From the NCBI RefSeq assembly GCF_003286085.1, contig NW_020825312.1, positions 4,402,001-4,466,000 of the forward strand: a stretch of DNA of 64,000 bases, written 5' to 3'. Positions 1-13,118 of this stretch are shown here, in pieces (position 1 is the stretch's first letter; each line of letters opens with the position of its first letter). Under the pieces are notes generated by a model. The model saw only the letters and a list, made by a program, of their open reading frames with translations. It ran no database searches and was not told the origin of the DNA. Both the position numbers and the translations under genes were made by a program. The DNA comes from Drosophila persimilis (taxonomy: Eukaryota; Arthropoda; Insecta; Diptera; Drosophilidae).

Positions 1-3000
1 ACTTATGGAAAAATACCCAAAAAAAAAACCCGCAACAATGAACAACGAAAAACAACCATAGAAGCTCGCTCTTTCCCTCTCTTTTGGCCTCCCTCGCTCT
101 TGCTCTCTCCCTCTCTCTATCGTCTGTCTCTTTCTGGGGAAAAGTCAACGACGCAACGCACGCCTCGAAAAACACTTTTGAGGCAATTTATTTTTGTTAT
201 TGTTTGGTTTTGCATTGTTTTTGTTTTGTCGAGCCGCAAATGACAAATGGGCAGGAAAGAGAGAGGGAACTGGATACATCAGAAAGAAGAAGCAGTGCAA
301 GCAGTGAAACAGTGAAATATGTAAATGCAACATTTGCCAGAGAGAAACGTGAGAAGAACAAGAGGAAACACTCAAACACTTGAGAAGGTAGAGGAGGGGA
401 GGTAGCGTCATGAGAAGAAGGAAGTGGAGAGAGAGAGAGAGTGGAGGGAAAATTAATGGCAAGCAAGAGGGGAGGGAGGTTTAAATCACTGGAAGAAAGG
501 ACAGGGAGACGACACTTTGAGAATGAATCCAAGGCGGAAGTGCAAACCCTTGAAACAAAAGAGTGCCAGCTGTAGGGGGAGGGGAGAACACACACACAAA
601 CACCGAGAGAGCGCCGTGTAGAAGGGCCAAGAAATTTTTTGGAAAATTCCAAGCATCTCTCAAACGCGCCGCCTACAAGCGAAGAGAGAGGGAGAGAGGA
701 ACCACCTACACACACACACACACACGCAAACACCTCTGCTGGCGCTTACAAGGAGGCACTGCTTGCGTCTGCTGCCTCAACAAATGTTGCAAAGATAATT
801 ACGTAAAGGTAAACAACATTATAAATAACAAAACGCAACAAAATAGAGAGAGAGACAGAGAGAGAGAGTGAGAGTACATAAAAAAAAGTGAGGAGAGCAG
901 ACCAAAGAGCCACAGAGTGGAGGCAGAGCAGAGCAGCGAGTAAGAGGAAACAGAAAATAAAACACAAATGCAGCCAGGCAGGCAGGCAGCGGCGCCGATT
1001 TGAGCAGATTTACAATGTTGCGTCTTCCTATTCGTTTTTCTTCTATTGGCTACGGCTGCTGCTTTTGTTGCTGCCTTTACAAGCCACTGCGTCACTGCTT
1101 TTGCGGATTACAATATTTGTTTGCATTGGTATTCGTAGTCGTATTGGTGTGCATACTATGTATTTCTTGGGCGAGTTAGGTTTACTCTTCTTTCAATGAG
1201 ATCAGCGTAGGGTTTTTTGCTTGGCTAAAGCTCACACTCGCACGCAGAGCCATACAGAGGCGAGAGGGCAATGTACGATTATGTTTGTGTGTGTGTGCGT
1301 GAGAGAGTCTGGTCTGGCGAAAAAGTGTAACTGTTGGCCGTTTGCCTGTTGCCTCCCTCCGCCCGCCGCCGTTCCGCTCTCAACCAACCAGCCAGCCAAG
1401 CCAGCCAAGCCAGCAGCCGCCCAAAGCCGGCACTCGGCTCGGCTGTGAGGTCAGACCATCGGCCAAACGCCAAAAGTTCAAAGCTCGCCCAAAAAGCCCA
1501 CTAGGGTAGGCAGCACGGCAACACAGCACGCAAGCAGTGCAGCCTCTCTTAGCCACTGCTTCGGGTCTCGGCAAACAAGCAAAAGAAACGAAACGAAACG
1601 AAATGGAACAAAACGGGACGACAAACAAAAAATAAACACACACAAAAAACGCCAAACGCAACAACAAGTCCACACAGACACTGCTCCTCCCTCCCCCCAG
1701 CGTCCGCAACGGAAAGTCCGGCTTCGTCTGCAAACCATCCCTCCGCTTGCACTCCCTCTTAAGCACAGCTGCTGCAGCCGACGCATCTTCGGCTGTAACA
1801 GGAATCGGGAATCGAAGCGACGAACCGACGACGACGGCTCAATGCAAATTCCACATACATATCTCTCGCATTGTATGCGTATGCGTGTGTGTGTGGGTGT
1901 ATTTTTTTTAGCACGTGTGGTTTGTGCACATGTTGCTGCCGAAAGACTCGCTCAGAGAGAGCGTCAGAGAGAAAGAGAGTGAAAACTATAGCGAGTGTGT
2001 TTGTGGGAGAGAGAGAGAGTAAATGTATCTGCTGCCAAGCGAACGATAATTTGGTGGTTGGAGAGTGACGGAGAGCGAGAGAAATGTTGTTTGTAGCAAA
2101 AGTGCCGCTAGCTAGGCTCTCCGCTCTCCGCTCTCCTGTCTCTCTCTCTATCGCTGTCTTGTTTGTTGTTTGTGGTTTGAAAAAAACACAACAATAATGG
2201 TATTTTAGGTTAACAAAACCCCCCACCCCATCCCACTCACGAACCCTCTCACTCAATTACAGGTGGATGGAATGTCACACAACAGCCGTTATGTTTAATT
2301 GACGGGGGAAATGGGGGGAAAGATCGGGCGGTGGGGACGGGACTGGCATTTCATTTGCGTGCAGCAACAAATGTTGAAATCAAGGTCAATAATCTGCCGC
2401 TGCCGCTGGCGCTGCCGCTACCGCTGCGAGAACCGCGCGCGCATTATGAAAATTGTTTAGTATGCGAAAAGGCAAAAACAAAGACAGAATCAAACACACA
2501 AAAAAGCAGGTAGAAGAACCTCCACACGAATGCAAAACTTTGCAACAACAAGAAAGCGCAGTGTAATTAAAGCTTGCTTCCAAACCAGTTTAAGCTCTCG
2601 GGAGAGCGACAGAGTCTCTCAGTCAAAGACAGAGAGCATATGAGAGAGTGGCACGTATGTAATTATTGGCTCCAATTGTGGAGCGCACACACACATATAC
2701 ACACACACGCACACAGTAAGAGACAGAACCAAGTGACAGCTGTTTAAGGTAAAAAAAAACATGCTATGAGGAATGCAACAACAACAAATACAATGACAAC
2801 AAGTAGAGCTGGTGGGGAAGAGGGAGAGGGAGAGTCCGACGCATGTTGGAGATTGTAGGCAGCCTCTGCCACCGAGATGCGTAGGCGTGTCTACGTCTAC
2901 AACACTCTAATGACGTCGTTGGAAGCGACCAACATAAGAAGAGACCTACAAAAAGGCAAAGCCCTGATGATTGCCTGGGAATGTGGCCAAGGCTCTGCGT

Positions 3001-4662
3001 AAAAGAATGCTTTGATTTTCCATGAATGGCGGTTTAGCTTTAAGCAGTAGATTATACCGGTTGTGTGTGAATAAGATACGAAAATTATAATTTAAGCACA
3101 GCAAATGCGTTTTTCTAACAAGTAAAACTGTACTGCCTGGCGGTGCAGCCATTAATAACCAATATTAACTTGACAATTTCTAGAAACAACCTTTCCCTCA
3201 CATTTTAGGTCCACTGTGCCTGGGTTTGCTGAGATTTGCGGCGTTGCCATTTTCACCTATGTAGCTTGAAAGCAGCGCTACTTACTACCCACAGCAACAG
3301 CAACAGTAACAGCATTGGGACGCGACGCGACGCGACGCTCGCTCTCATCTCCCTCTCTCACGCTTTCTGTCACAATTTCATTCACACGCACACTATACAC
3401 ACTCTCTCGCACACAGAGAGACCGTTTTCATGCGTGTGTCGGCTTCTCGGCCCGTTTTGTTGTTTATGGCAGTCCGGTGGCGGCCGCAAAGTAAAAGGCT
3501 ATAAAAAGAAAATGAAATTTCGCACACACACACACACGCACGCAAAGGCAAGCAAACTCAAGGGGTGAACGGGAACAGCAGGAGCGAGACAAAGTCATGT
3601 CAATGCAATTAGTCAATGTCCTTGTCATTACGAGAAGCAGGCGACAATGACAAAAGCACAAAAAACAAAGGCAACGAGGCAGCGAGGCAGCGACGCGGCC
3701 GCGGCAATAATTTCATCAGCGAGAGACGGGACAAGCAGAGCAGCGACGTCGCGTGCATTCAACTCAAGGCAGCGGACAGAGGCCAGGGCAGAACGCAGAC
3801 GACGCCGACGTCGCAGCCAGAGAGCCAGGTTAACGGTAAACGTAAATGAGACGCGACAGAATGACGTAGTCGAACAAGGTACACAGATTACGGCGTTTAG
3901 TTCTGGGGGTCGGGTCGGTCTCTGGTTATGGAATTTGCCGTAGTCCCACAGCCCCATCGTGAGACGAACGGACCAACGGAACAGAAAACAAAACCCAATT
4001 CCGAGTACCACCACACCATAGTTTTTGTGGTCAGAGATAATGGTGGCAATAGCAAAAATATTGAATAAATAGTAGCCACACCAAATAGCTGATAAGAATG
4101 GTGCCGAATGATGGCCGCGCGCACTGCCCGAAGGCCAGCCATGATGTTCGTGTGTACAGAACCAAAAACCCTCCCAGTCCGCCCACAAGTAGGGGAGCCA
4201 GTAAAGAGAGCCAGAGCCAGAGCCAAGACCAAAACCAGTGAGAGCCAGCCGTTTTGCATAGTTACGCCAGAGAGCGTAAGAGTGGACAAGAGAGAGGGAG
4301 AGAGAGAGAGCGAGATACATAGTTGGCAGAAGAAAGAGAGCGAGAGAGCACCGCAAAAATACTGCAAGTGACAGGTGACGTTTCACTCGTCTTTGTCTTG
4401 GCTGGAGGGGGCAGTGAGTGGGCGAAAGAGGTACGGCCGCCTACGATTGACGTTTGTTGCTGTTGCTGTTGCTGTTGCTGACAGACGCTGACGTCGACGC
4501 CAACGTCAACGGCAACGGCAACGCCAAACTCACCACCATACCATGTGAGTGACGTCGAAAGGAGAACAATAATCATCTGCGGCAATCGAAAATATCTCGC
4601 GTGTGTTTGTGGCCTGTATTTGTGTTTGTGTTTTGAATGTTTTGAGTTTTCTCATTCCGAGT

Positions 4663-4694
<32 letters not shown>

Positions 4695-4896
4695 TGCATT
4701 TTGGTGCTGCTGCTGTTGTTGCTGTTGCGGTGCATGCGATGCGGCCTTGAAGCTTTTTATTCAATTCATCATCGCTTGCACGTGTGTTTGTGAGTGTGTG
4801 TGAGAGAGAAGGAGACTGAACGAGTGCATATAAAAAAGGGATCCCAAAGATAATACACTCCATCAAAACAGGAATCTTGAGCGTTTATCAACTTAC
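1..4896 (-). other. skd: skd intron 2 (partial; continues beyond window start)
   Basis: This stretch lies downstream (on the minus strand) of the donor GTAAG at 4896-4892 and holds no further skd coding exon that I can find; the expected MED13 continuation is not encoded here. It is dominated by GA-rich runs, CA microsatellites (for example 4664-4692), short CAG/CAA runs and a small ACGCG iteration near 3320-3337. Many open frames exist on both strands, but they are low-complexity translations of these runs. GAGA-type tracts could bind GAF/Trl, which is inference only. Confidence 0.7.
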
Positions 4897-7800
4897 CCGC
4901 TACTCTCAGCAATTCGGCGTCGACCAGGTCACTGAGATCGGGCTCCTCCCCGTACCAGAATATCCACAGCTCCTTAGCGGCGGCCAGCGATAGGGGCGGG
5001 TGGACCTTGGTCGATGTGGTAATCTCAAAGGTTAAGGCATTCGGATCGGTGTTGTCCGGCTTGTGGGACTGCACCCGGCGCCACACACAGAGCATGTCCG
5101 CCTGGATGCATCGCGAGTAGGAGCGCAGTATGGGATCGGCCAACGGATCGCTCGACGCATTCGGCCGTTCCCCATTGACGAACTTCCGCCATTTTATTCC
5201 ACATAAATCAGTCTGAAAGGAAGAGTTAATGTTTCAATTAATTATCGTCGCTTTTTATTGATTGTCCGTCCAGATCCCCAAACGATTGCCTCTGAAGGCG
5301 GGTCGGCTAGGGTCGGGCCGGCCATTGATAAGCCCCAATCGAAAGCAAATAATTGTGTAATATTGCCAATCGATACGGATATCTACGCAGGAAAGTGTCT
5401 GCGCCCCCGTCACTATCTATAGAGGCCTGCGCCATCCCATCCCCACTACTGCCCCTGTATTTGTAATAAATCCACGATTCAGCTTTGTTATTGCAGCTGC
5501 AACACGACTTTCACAACTGTGGATACAATACAATATAAACAGACGCAGACCTACAGACGTGTCAGCGAAGCAAACAAATTTCAATCTCAATCAAATTCGT
5601 GTTAATTCCTCTTAAATGGATGTCCTTTTGTCGGTATCTTCTTGGTACAGAACTTGTACAAGTTTTAAAGCAGCTTTGGGGGGGAATTTCACAATAATGC
5701 CAAATACCATCGATCTTCGGCCACTTCAAATTACAAATAAACAATAATACCTGTTTCAATTTAAGATATTCATGCATTTGGCCCTTTTCCCCGTGCAACC
5801 CCCAACCCCCCCGGTTTTCACTGCAATTCCCTCTCATTAAATCGTTTAGGCATGGCATTTATTTCCTTCTTAGCAGAAATCCCTTGTGAACTTTAATAAA
5901 CATTTATTTGACCTGTGGGTTGGTGGGGATGGGGCTCGAAAGTATGGTTTCCCCAAGGGTATTTTCATTCCTGTTTGGAAGATACTTCGTTCTGGGCATA
6001 AAACAGAAATGCTCATCCCATAGTCTCAGTGTTTCACAGCCGCGCAGATCACACACACACACACACACACACACACGAATTCCACGGCGCTGCACTTGGC
6101 GGCGGCGGCCCCAACGGCAACAAAAGAAGAAAACGACCAAAGCGAAGCTCGAATCTGCTCGAAACTCAAAACAAAAGCACGAAAAAAAAGGCAGAGAGCC
6201 ACAGCAGAGGCAGAGGCAGAGTCAGAGGCAAGACAAGAAAAACTTGAGCAACGAGAAGAAGAAGGACAGGGACGGGGACGGGGACGGGGAAGGGGATGGC
6301 AAGCTAGTGGCTTGGGCCTGGCCAAGTCTCGGCTTGGGGTCGTCATTGGCGGCTTCCGCTGAGTATTTTTTTTTGTTTTTGTTTTCGTGTTGGGTCTTTG
6401 GCTGGAAACAAGTTGCTGGCTGCTTGAATTCGGATTCCTCTGCTTGGCGGCGGTCGCGCCTGCTGCTGCAAGCAGTTCACAAATCAATGGCCCGTGGGTG
6501 CACAAGCGAGATAGAGCCAAAATAAATAACTGCACCGCTCACAGACACAGACACAGCCAAGCGGACAGACAAGCGGACAACACACAAACGCACACAGACA
6601 CACAATAGCAACCGAAAGGTATTCCCCCAAACCACGAATGAAACGGAACGAGCCGGCCCCCATCCTCTCTGCCGCACCGCACCTTCTGGGGCTTGGGCCA
6701 TACACTGCTTCGCCCATAGCCATAGCCATAGCTCTCTCGTCGGCCCACCGAAAAATGTTCCACATTCTTCCGTTTTTTGCTTCTTTTTCTTTTTGCATTG
6801 CTGTGTTTTCATTTTCGCTCTCATTTCGTCTGCCTGCCTGCCGACTGACTGCCTGCTGGTGCTGCCACTCGCTGCTTTCTTGCTTCGTTTTCGTTTTGTT
6901 CTTTTATTTATTGGCTTTTATTTTTGGGGCGAGCGCTATCGCATTTTGACCATAGCACTTGTACGCGGAGATTCTTTGGCGAATTCCCCCCCGTACATTG
7001 TCTCGGGGCAGAGCCCCCAACAACAGTTGTATGTAGGTTTCTGCCTGCTGTCTACGTCAGCGTCTCTGCCTCACCATACCGCTTTGCAATATTCATGCGC
7101 TCTCTCAGTCTTGGCCTCTCTCTCTCTCAATGTAAGTGTATAAGTGAGAGCGAATGCTGCTCTCCTGCTGTTATCACGACATATTTTTTGCTTGTGTTTG
7201 TTCACGCGCGCGTGCCTCTCAAGTTCAAACTGATTTCTGCTCGTTCTCTCTCCCTCTCTCTCTCTCTCTCTATCTCTGTCGCTCGTTGCTCTCTATCTCT
7301 CTCAGAGAAAGTTTGGCGCGTTTGTTATTGTTTCGTTATTTCGTTGGCGTCGAGTCTCTTTAGGGCAGCGACGGCGGCAGCGGCAGTGGCGGGGGAGAGG
7401 AGATAGCAACGGCGAGTGGAGCACGTTGACTTGTACGCACTGTCGTTGACGTCGTCACCGTTTGTTGTCCGTTCCGTTCCGCTTCTCATTCCGCCTTTCG
7501 GGGGGATATTCATTAAAGAAACAAAAAAAAAAAAAAAAAGAGAAAAGAAAAGCAGCAGCAGCAGCAATCGCGGGGCCAACAAACTAGTCGCAGTCGCTGC
7601 CTCTGTTACTTGGAGAACCTGTTATGGGGAGAGGCGGCAGTTGTCTCTTTTGTGTCTATTCCTTCGCAGCAACACTTCCTTTTCACACAAACGCGCACAC
7701 ACACACACTCTCCAGAAGCATCTACTTCCTTCTCACGCTCTTTTTCACAGCGGCTACTTCCTTCCCACGCCACGCTCCTCCTGCAGCTACTTCCCCTTCA

Positions 7801-8036
7801 CACACACACACGCACGAACACACAGACACACTTTTGCTGCAGTGACAGCAGTGTTTTCCAAACGATCGTAACACTCGCCGTGTGGGTGGTTCCCTCCCCG
7901 CTCCTAAGGCCCTACAATTCGCACTGACCTAGATCTTTCCGTCACAGTGGGACAAATGGGTACTTACCAGGGCATAAAAGTTTGTATGGCAATCCTCCAA
8001 ACTAGCGCCGTTTGTCTGATGGTTTTGATGCGTCAT
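4897..8036 (-). CDS. skd: skuld / Mediator subunit MED13, 5' part (two coding exons)
   Basis: The gene encodes the large MED13 subunit of the Mediator CDK8 kinase module, a nuclear transcriptional co-regulator. Coding exon 1 is 8036-7968: the ATG at 8036-8034 opens a 23-residue peptide that begins MTHQNHQTNG and ends NFYAL, followed by GTAAGT. Exon 2 is 5212-4897, after a pyrimidine-rich AG, and continues TDLCGIKWRKF, the conserved N-terminal MED13 start. It includes PPLSLAAAKELWIFWYGEEP and ends in phase 1 at a GTAAG donor. Together they encode 128 residues plus one base of a protein normally over 2000 residues long, so most of the gene lies beyond base 1. Both exon joins keep frame (69 + 316 nt). 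Identification is from family knowledge of the fly protein N-terminus. Exon 1 is short enough that ORF searches miss it. Confidence 0.93.
5213..7967 (-). other. skd: skd intron 1 (2755 nt)
   Basis: The intron lies between the two skd coding exons, with donor GTAAGT at 7967-7962 and acceptor CAG ending at 5213. It contains a CA microsatellite at about 6051-6076, GAC-rich iterations near 6260-6300, CT-rich runs near 7240-7275 and an A-run near 7526-7540. No convincing gene was found inside. Confidence 0.75.
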
Positions 8037-11020
8037 AGTTCTTGGCTTTTCTTGTTTCCACGGCAGCAGCACCTCATTTTCTCAAATGTGTGTTTTATTT
8101 TGTAATGGATTACTACTGTCTCTCTGGTATTTTGCACATTTGCGTTTTGAATTTGTATACTTTTTACTTTTTTATTGATTCTGCTGCGACAGAATATGCA
8201 CACATACACAACTACACATAGAGGCACTGCAGGCAGACGAACAGTAAGAGAGACAGGGACGCACAGAGATACACAAAGTGAACGGTTTACTGCTTCTTCT
8301 TCTTCTACTTCACTCCTTCTCCTCCTCCTCTATGATGTTGTTATTGCTGTTGATTCGTTTTTGTATTTTGTATTTGTTGCTTTTTTGGTTAAATATTCAG
8401 TTATATTTTCCTCTCGTTCTCTGCTTTTCTTTCACAATTATTTATTTAAACGTTAACGTTGTTGCTTTGGCAATGACACACACACACTGCAGCACATTTC
8501 TGGAAGATAAAAAGCATTTATTAGATTTCCACGCACCCATTATCTACCGTTGTATTCCACTACACACTGCATCCACACACTCACACACATACACCCCCAA
8601 CAATAATGAACAATAATTTGTGCTTTTTCTTTTCTTATTGTTTTTGATTTTGGCTTTTGGCTGCTGCTTATTTGTTGCTACTGTGGCTGCTGCTTTCCTC
8701 ACTCACACATGTACTCGCCCAGAGAGCCGAGCCACACAGATACACGGCAATTACAAGGGTGGACGACGAACGTTCGTTCTCATTCGATTGCTCTCTCGCT
8801 AGTCTGTCCATTCATTCCGCTGCTGCTCACAGTGAGAGAGAGAGAGAGCAGTGCTGAGAGCGTGACTTTTTTCAAGGCAGTCGGCAGCGGCGACGTGACG
8901 ACTAAAAGAGCGAGTTTCATACATATATATTTCTAGAAACACAGTCACACACACTCGCTTACACCGACGCACGACTCGCGACGATGAAAGTCGTTGGGGT
9001 TTTCGTTAATCGTTGATGTAGACAAAAAACTAAAAAAAAAAAAACCTGGCAAGTTTTTTTTTTCAAAATTTCTCATATGCATGGCTTCTGGCTGCCTGAA
9101 CCACCCCACCCCCCACCGTATTCACCCACCCAACCAACCATCCATAACTCTTTAAATGCGTCGCCATTTGTCTGCTCTGCTCTGCTCTTCCCTCCACTGC
9201 ACTTTGTGTATACACTTTTTCGGTATTTCGATTTTTCGATCGCCGCTCTGCATTTCTCGAATACGGTAAATATTTGTGGCTGCTTGAGGAGTCGGGGGGG
9301 AGGGAGGGAGGGTGAGCAGCAGCAGGCAGATGAGTAATACACACACACAGGCACTCTTACAGAGAAGCAGCAGCAAAGACAGGGACTGGGAACGTACTGC
9401 TTGGCACTTTTTTGTACACAGCTTTGCACTAAATACACGAAAAAAAAGAAAAAAAAACCAGTGCGATTGCGATTTTAAAACACACATTATTTTTAATATT
9501 ATTACTCAACGTTTAACGTATATGTGCACCACACCACACATCTCTCTCTTTGCAATCGCCTTTTGCTGGCGTTTCGCACAACACACAACACAAATGACGA
9601 GTCAGAAAATTGTAGACCGACTGCGGGCCGACCCGAGACCAACCGTGTTCCGTTGGCTGCTGCTGCTGATGGCTGCGCGGGGCTGCTGCTTCTACTCTGC
9701 CACACACAATGGAAATTTTGCTCGCCTAGCTGTGCCTCTGTCGCTGGCTCTGCTTGCTGTTGCCACTGCTTCGAAGTAGTTGTGTGAGCAGCGAGTAGCG
9801 AGAAGCAGCAGCAGCAGCAGCTAAAGAAGATTTGTCAAACACTCTCACACACACACACACGCTCGCACAGAGCAACAGAGAATAGCGGCTTTTGCTCTTT
9901 TTGCAAAGACCACAGAGAGGGAGAGAGAGCGTCCAAACAAGTTTTATTGCACTAGTATGTGTTTTGCATGGCGGCGTCTGTTTATTAAATGCGCGGCTCT
10001 CTCTATCTTGCATCGCATCGCCTCTCTCTCTGACGACACTATCGAATGCTGGTTGGGGATGCAACCAGATCGATTGGGTCCTAGGTGTACCCTATATGAA
10101 AAAAAATAAACTGTCTTTTTTTGTTTAAAGATTATAGCAAAAAATCAAGACAGATTCCATAATTTATGCACTATACAACACTGCACACACACACACGCAG
10201 TGCGAAACGTGATACATAGACAGCATTCCTCTCGCATTCACACACACACAGTAAAACACACAACACATCCATATAGCCAGAGCAGCAGCAGTAGCAACCA
10301 CTTTCGTAGTTTTCTTTTCGCCCCGTTTTCTCTTGTTTCTTCGCAGTAATCTGTGTGTACACATCGGATTTTTGACTTTGGGGATACTAAAAAAAAATAG
10401 ACAAAAAAATGTTACAGTTGTTGCATTCCCCTCCAGGGCGACTCTGCGGAGGCGGCATTTCCTTTTGGTCCTTTGAATATCACCTCCTACTCCACCTCCA
10501 CGAACACACACAAGCAGACAACAGCCGCTGTCTTCCTTCCTCTGCAGCGGCAAATCGACCGCTTAAGCGATTAAACTATTAGCCGCTTCACCAGCAGGAA
10601 ACATTTAAATGCCGCAACATTTTGCGGGAAAAAACACATTCACAATCCCCGTGGAACGCAACGGCACTTGATACTGTTATTTATTTTAATTTGTTGCAGC
10701 GCAGCTATCTGCGGTATCCCCTCCACCGCACTAACACACACACACACATCCAAACACACACGCAATCGGTCTCTCTCCATTACACACTGGCATCGAACGG
10801 GTTTTTTTTTGTTTTTCTGGGTACATTTTTGGAGACATTTCTTATCGCTTTATTCTGGGTTTTTTCCGTTTATTTTTGTGCCACTTTCTCACGGGAAAAA
10901 TCTGCGATCGATATTTTTTGTAACAAATTTTTGCAACAAAATATCAGGGAAAAACTGGCCGGTGTGACCGTCGAGCGTTACGGAAAAATACTACGGCTGC
11001 AAAGTACTAGAGCTGGCACG
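8037..11020 (-). promoter_or_regulatory. skd: skd 5' leader / upstream region, CA- and GA-rich
   Basis: This is the sequence immediately 5' of the skd start codon. It is expected to hold the 5' UTR, possibly upstream noncoding exons, and the promoter. No exon boundary can be fixed from sequence alone. It carries many CA and GA tracts, poly-T/poly-A runs and trinucleotide CAG runs (for example about 9805-9820). Candidate GAGA clusters occur around 8836-8850 and 9915-9930. The transcription start could not be placed. Confidence 0.45.
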
Positions 11021-11023
11021 ACC

Positions 11024-11042
11024 ATCGATTTATATATCGATA
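11024..11042. promoter_or_regulatory. Paired DRE/BEAF-type sites
   Basis: ATCGAT at 11024-11029 is followed six bases later by a perfect DRE palindrome TATCGATA at 11035-11042. DREF binds TATCGATA, and BEAF-32 binds clustered CGATA motifs at promoters and domain borders. The pair lies between the skd leader and the next gene block. It may therefore mark the skd promoter or a boundary; this role is inferred. Confidence 0.55.
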
Positions 11043-11049
11043 TTTCTAT

Positions 11050-12359
11050 CTAAAACCTTAGTGTAGTGTGGTGTGGGAGGGATTTGTAACGAATCAAATG
11101 ACAAGTGCCGCTTTTGTGGTTAGTAAAATTTATGTGAAACGGGGAGGATGTTTATTATTTCACCTGACCAATACCCTTGTTGTACTAATTATATTGTAAT
11201 GAAATATTCATGCGATAGGTGTAATCGTGAACTGAGTACGAAAAATACCAAAATATATGAAATTCGCCTGAGGCTAACGATGCTATCACGATAACAAAAT
11301 AGCTATCGACAGTTGTACACCTCTTATCAGGGTGACTACTTACTTACTTCTATTTTTACGTGAAATTGAGTAGGAGGTGTACTTATAGTATATTTGATTA
11401 GTAGATGGTATTTCATCAATCTATTAAATTTCAAGTATAAATGTATATTAGGTATATTATTATTCCGCTGGATTGCATTGATATCCTTGTCGCTCATTCA
11501 CTATTAACTTACGCGCGCTGTTCTACTATCCTGTCGATAGTATCGCTATCCCTTTGTTACAATTACAGAATATCTGTATATCCCTGGGAAGGGGATATTA
11601 TAGAATTCAGGAAATGTTTGTCAGCTCAGGCTCCAATGAATGCAGAAACTAGGCCTTTCTGGTTTAAAGCTATTGACGATATTTCCAGTTAGTGGTCTTT
11701 TTACAGAGACCAAGAATAGATATTGGCATCGAGTTATATATACACGAACAAATTATATGGCTAAATAGGTTTAAAGCTTGTCAATCTGAGAAAAAGTTAT
11801 TAGTAATTTTTCAAATCAGCTTGGAAAACCTAATTTTAATATTGGTTAAGGAAAATAGGGTATAAAGATGTCCATACTCAGAGCGGATACCTGTTGACCA
11901 ACACACATGAACACTTACGTTACATATACACTTCATTCTTATTTAAGACACAATCAAATGAAAGGGAGTAATTAAATTAGGAAATATTATAGAAAATTGA
12001 TTCATTTATCGACTAAACTATGATTTCAGTGCTGAATGTCCTAGCTACCTAGTACATAGAACGATTAGCCCACTGTCGACGAGTGGGTATTTTAAAACCT
12101 TTACAAAAATTATGAATCTTGAAAAGCTTTAGCGCAGTTGAGCTGAAAGATATCGTGGTATTTGTTTAAAGTAAATATGAATAAGACGTAAAGATGATAA
12201 AGATATACAAGGAGAATTAAAATTATCATTGAATTCCGCGATTTAACTCAAGTCGTTATCCTGTTTAAAGAGAGGGGGCCTAAGTGGGCTATGTTCTTTT
12301 TTCATTAGTATATTAACGATATATTATGAAAATGAGACGGTATATGTCCGAAGGTCAGA
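11050..12359. other. AT-rich intergenic spacer, skd to PDSS2-like gene
   Basis: No gene is supported here. The base composition changes sharply from CA/GA-rich to AT-rich at about 11,050. Scattered ATCGATA-like sites occur (for example TCGATAG near 11534). A stretch at about 11411-11436 (TTTCATCAATCTATT core) also occurs at about 16768-16795, which suggests a shared dispersed repeat. Confidence 0.6.
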
Positions 12360-12370
12360 CGGTCACACTG
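12360..12370 (+). promoter_or_regulatory. Core promoter Motif 1 (M1BP site)
   Basis: CGGTCACACTG matches the Drosophila Motif 1 consensus YGGTCACACTR bound by M1BP at housekeeping promoters. It follows a GGTATAT-type stretch like those before the two other Motif 1 copies in this window. The PDSS2-like start codon is 749 bases downstream, so this copy would need a long or spliced 5' UTR, or it may be a repeat-borne copy that is not the active promoter. Confidence 0.6.
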
Positions 12371-12640
12371 CTGCTCTCTCCTGCTCAGACATGCAACAAC
12401 AAAATTAGTCGCTATAGAGAGGGGTATGGACAACAGACGAAAGCAACCATGGCAAATTGCAAAGCTCGTGCGAACCTCACCTCGGCGTGTTTGGGGACAA
12501 TATGCTATGAAGTTATGGTATGTTAGGCAAAAGGGGTGGTAGGTACCTTGCAAGCGTTGGCTTTTCTGGGCCGTTTTGCCTCTTGTCCGTACCCCATTTT
12601 TCCTCAGCAATTTCCCAAAACGGGATTGATGCAACGGGTC

Positions 12641-12736
12641 AAAACTTCCAATTTTTTTGAACCGAACGGTTGCTGCGCGTCCATGTGTCGAATTTTTGAA
12701 TTCAGACAAGTCCGTTGATCCAAACATGCGGCCCTG
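12641..12736. repeat. Dispersed repeat, copy A
   Basis: About 96 bases closely match 23285-23396 and, in part, 23437-23512. Shared cores include a TTTTTTTGAACC start, GCGCGTCCATG and CCGTTG followed by GCGGCCC. Copy B lies directly after a Motif 1 box, whereas here about 270 bases separate the two. The family is unidentified. Confidence 0.7.
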
Positions 12737-13118
12737 TTCAAAAACCTGTTCCCGCTAAATACCATCGCGCCGTTGCACCACCGTTGACGCCTCACCCGAA
12801 ATTCCATGACAAAGCGTGGGGCTATAAAAACAAACAGATTTCTTGGCGGCCGCTTGAACAACTGTAAAAGTGGGCCGCCAGCAAAGAAGCAGCAACAACA
12901 ATAGCAGTGGCAGCGGCAGCGCTGCGACGCAGCCAAAACGAGAGTCGAGACGTCGCGTCGTCGGAGATTTCACTTTTCGATTCGGAGCGAGCGAGCGGTT
13001 GAACGGTGCGCAGCCAACGATTTCTGTTTAATTGAGACTGAAAGCCAGCTTAGAGGAGCACTTTGTACCTGACCCCAACCGAAGCGAGAAACACCCCGAG
13101 AAACCCCACGATAACGAG

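Noticed and set aside
3628..4386. 252-codon minus-strand frame in skd intron 2
   Set aside because: It is low-complexity Leu/Ser and Arg-rich translation of GA/CT runs, with no domain; overlapping frames are also open.
6034..6080. Possible protein-coding CA-repeat frames (Thr-His repeats)
   Set aside because: They are microsatellite translations, open in several frames on both strands.
13032..13118. 29-residue N-terminal extension of the PDSS2-like protein
   Set aside because: It is acidic and hydrophilic, while the downstream ATG opens a typical mitochondrial presequence. It is kept only as an alternative start.
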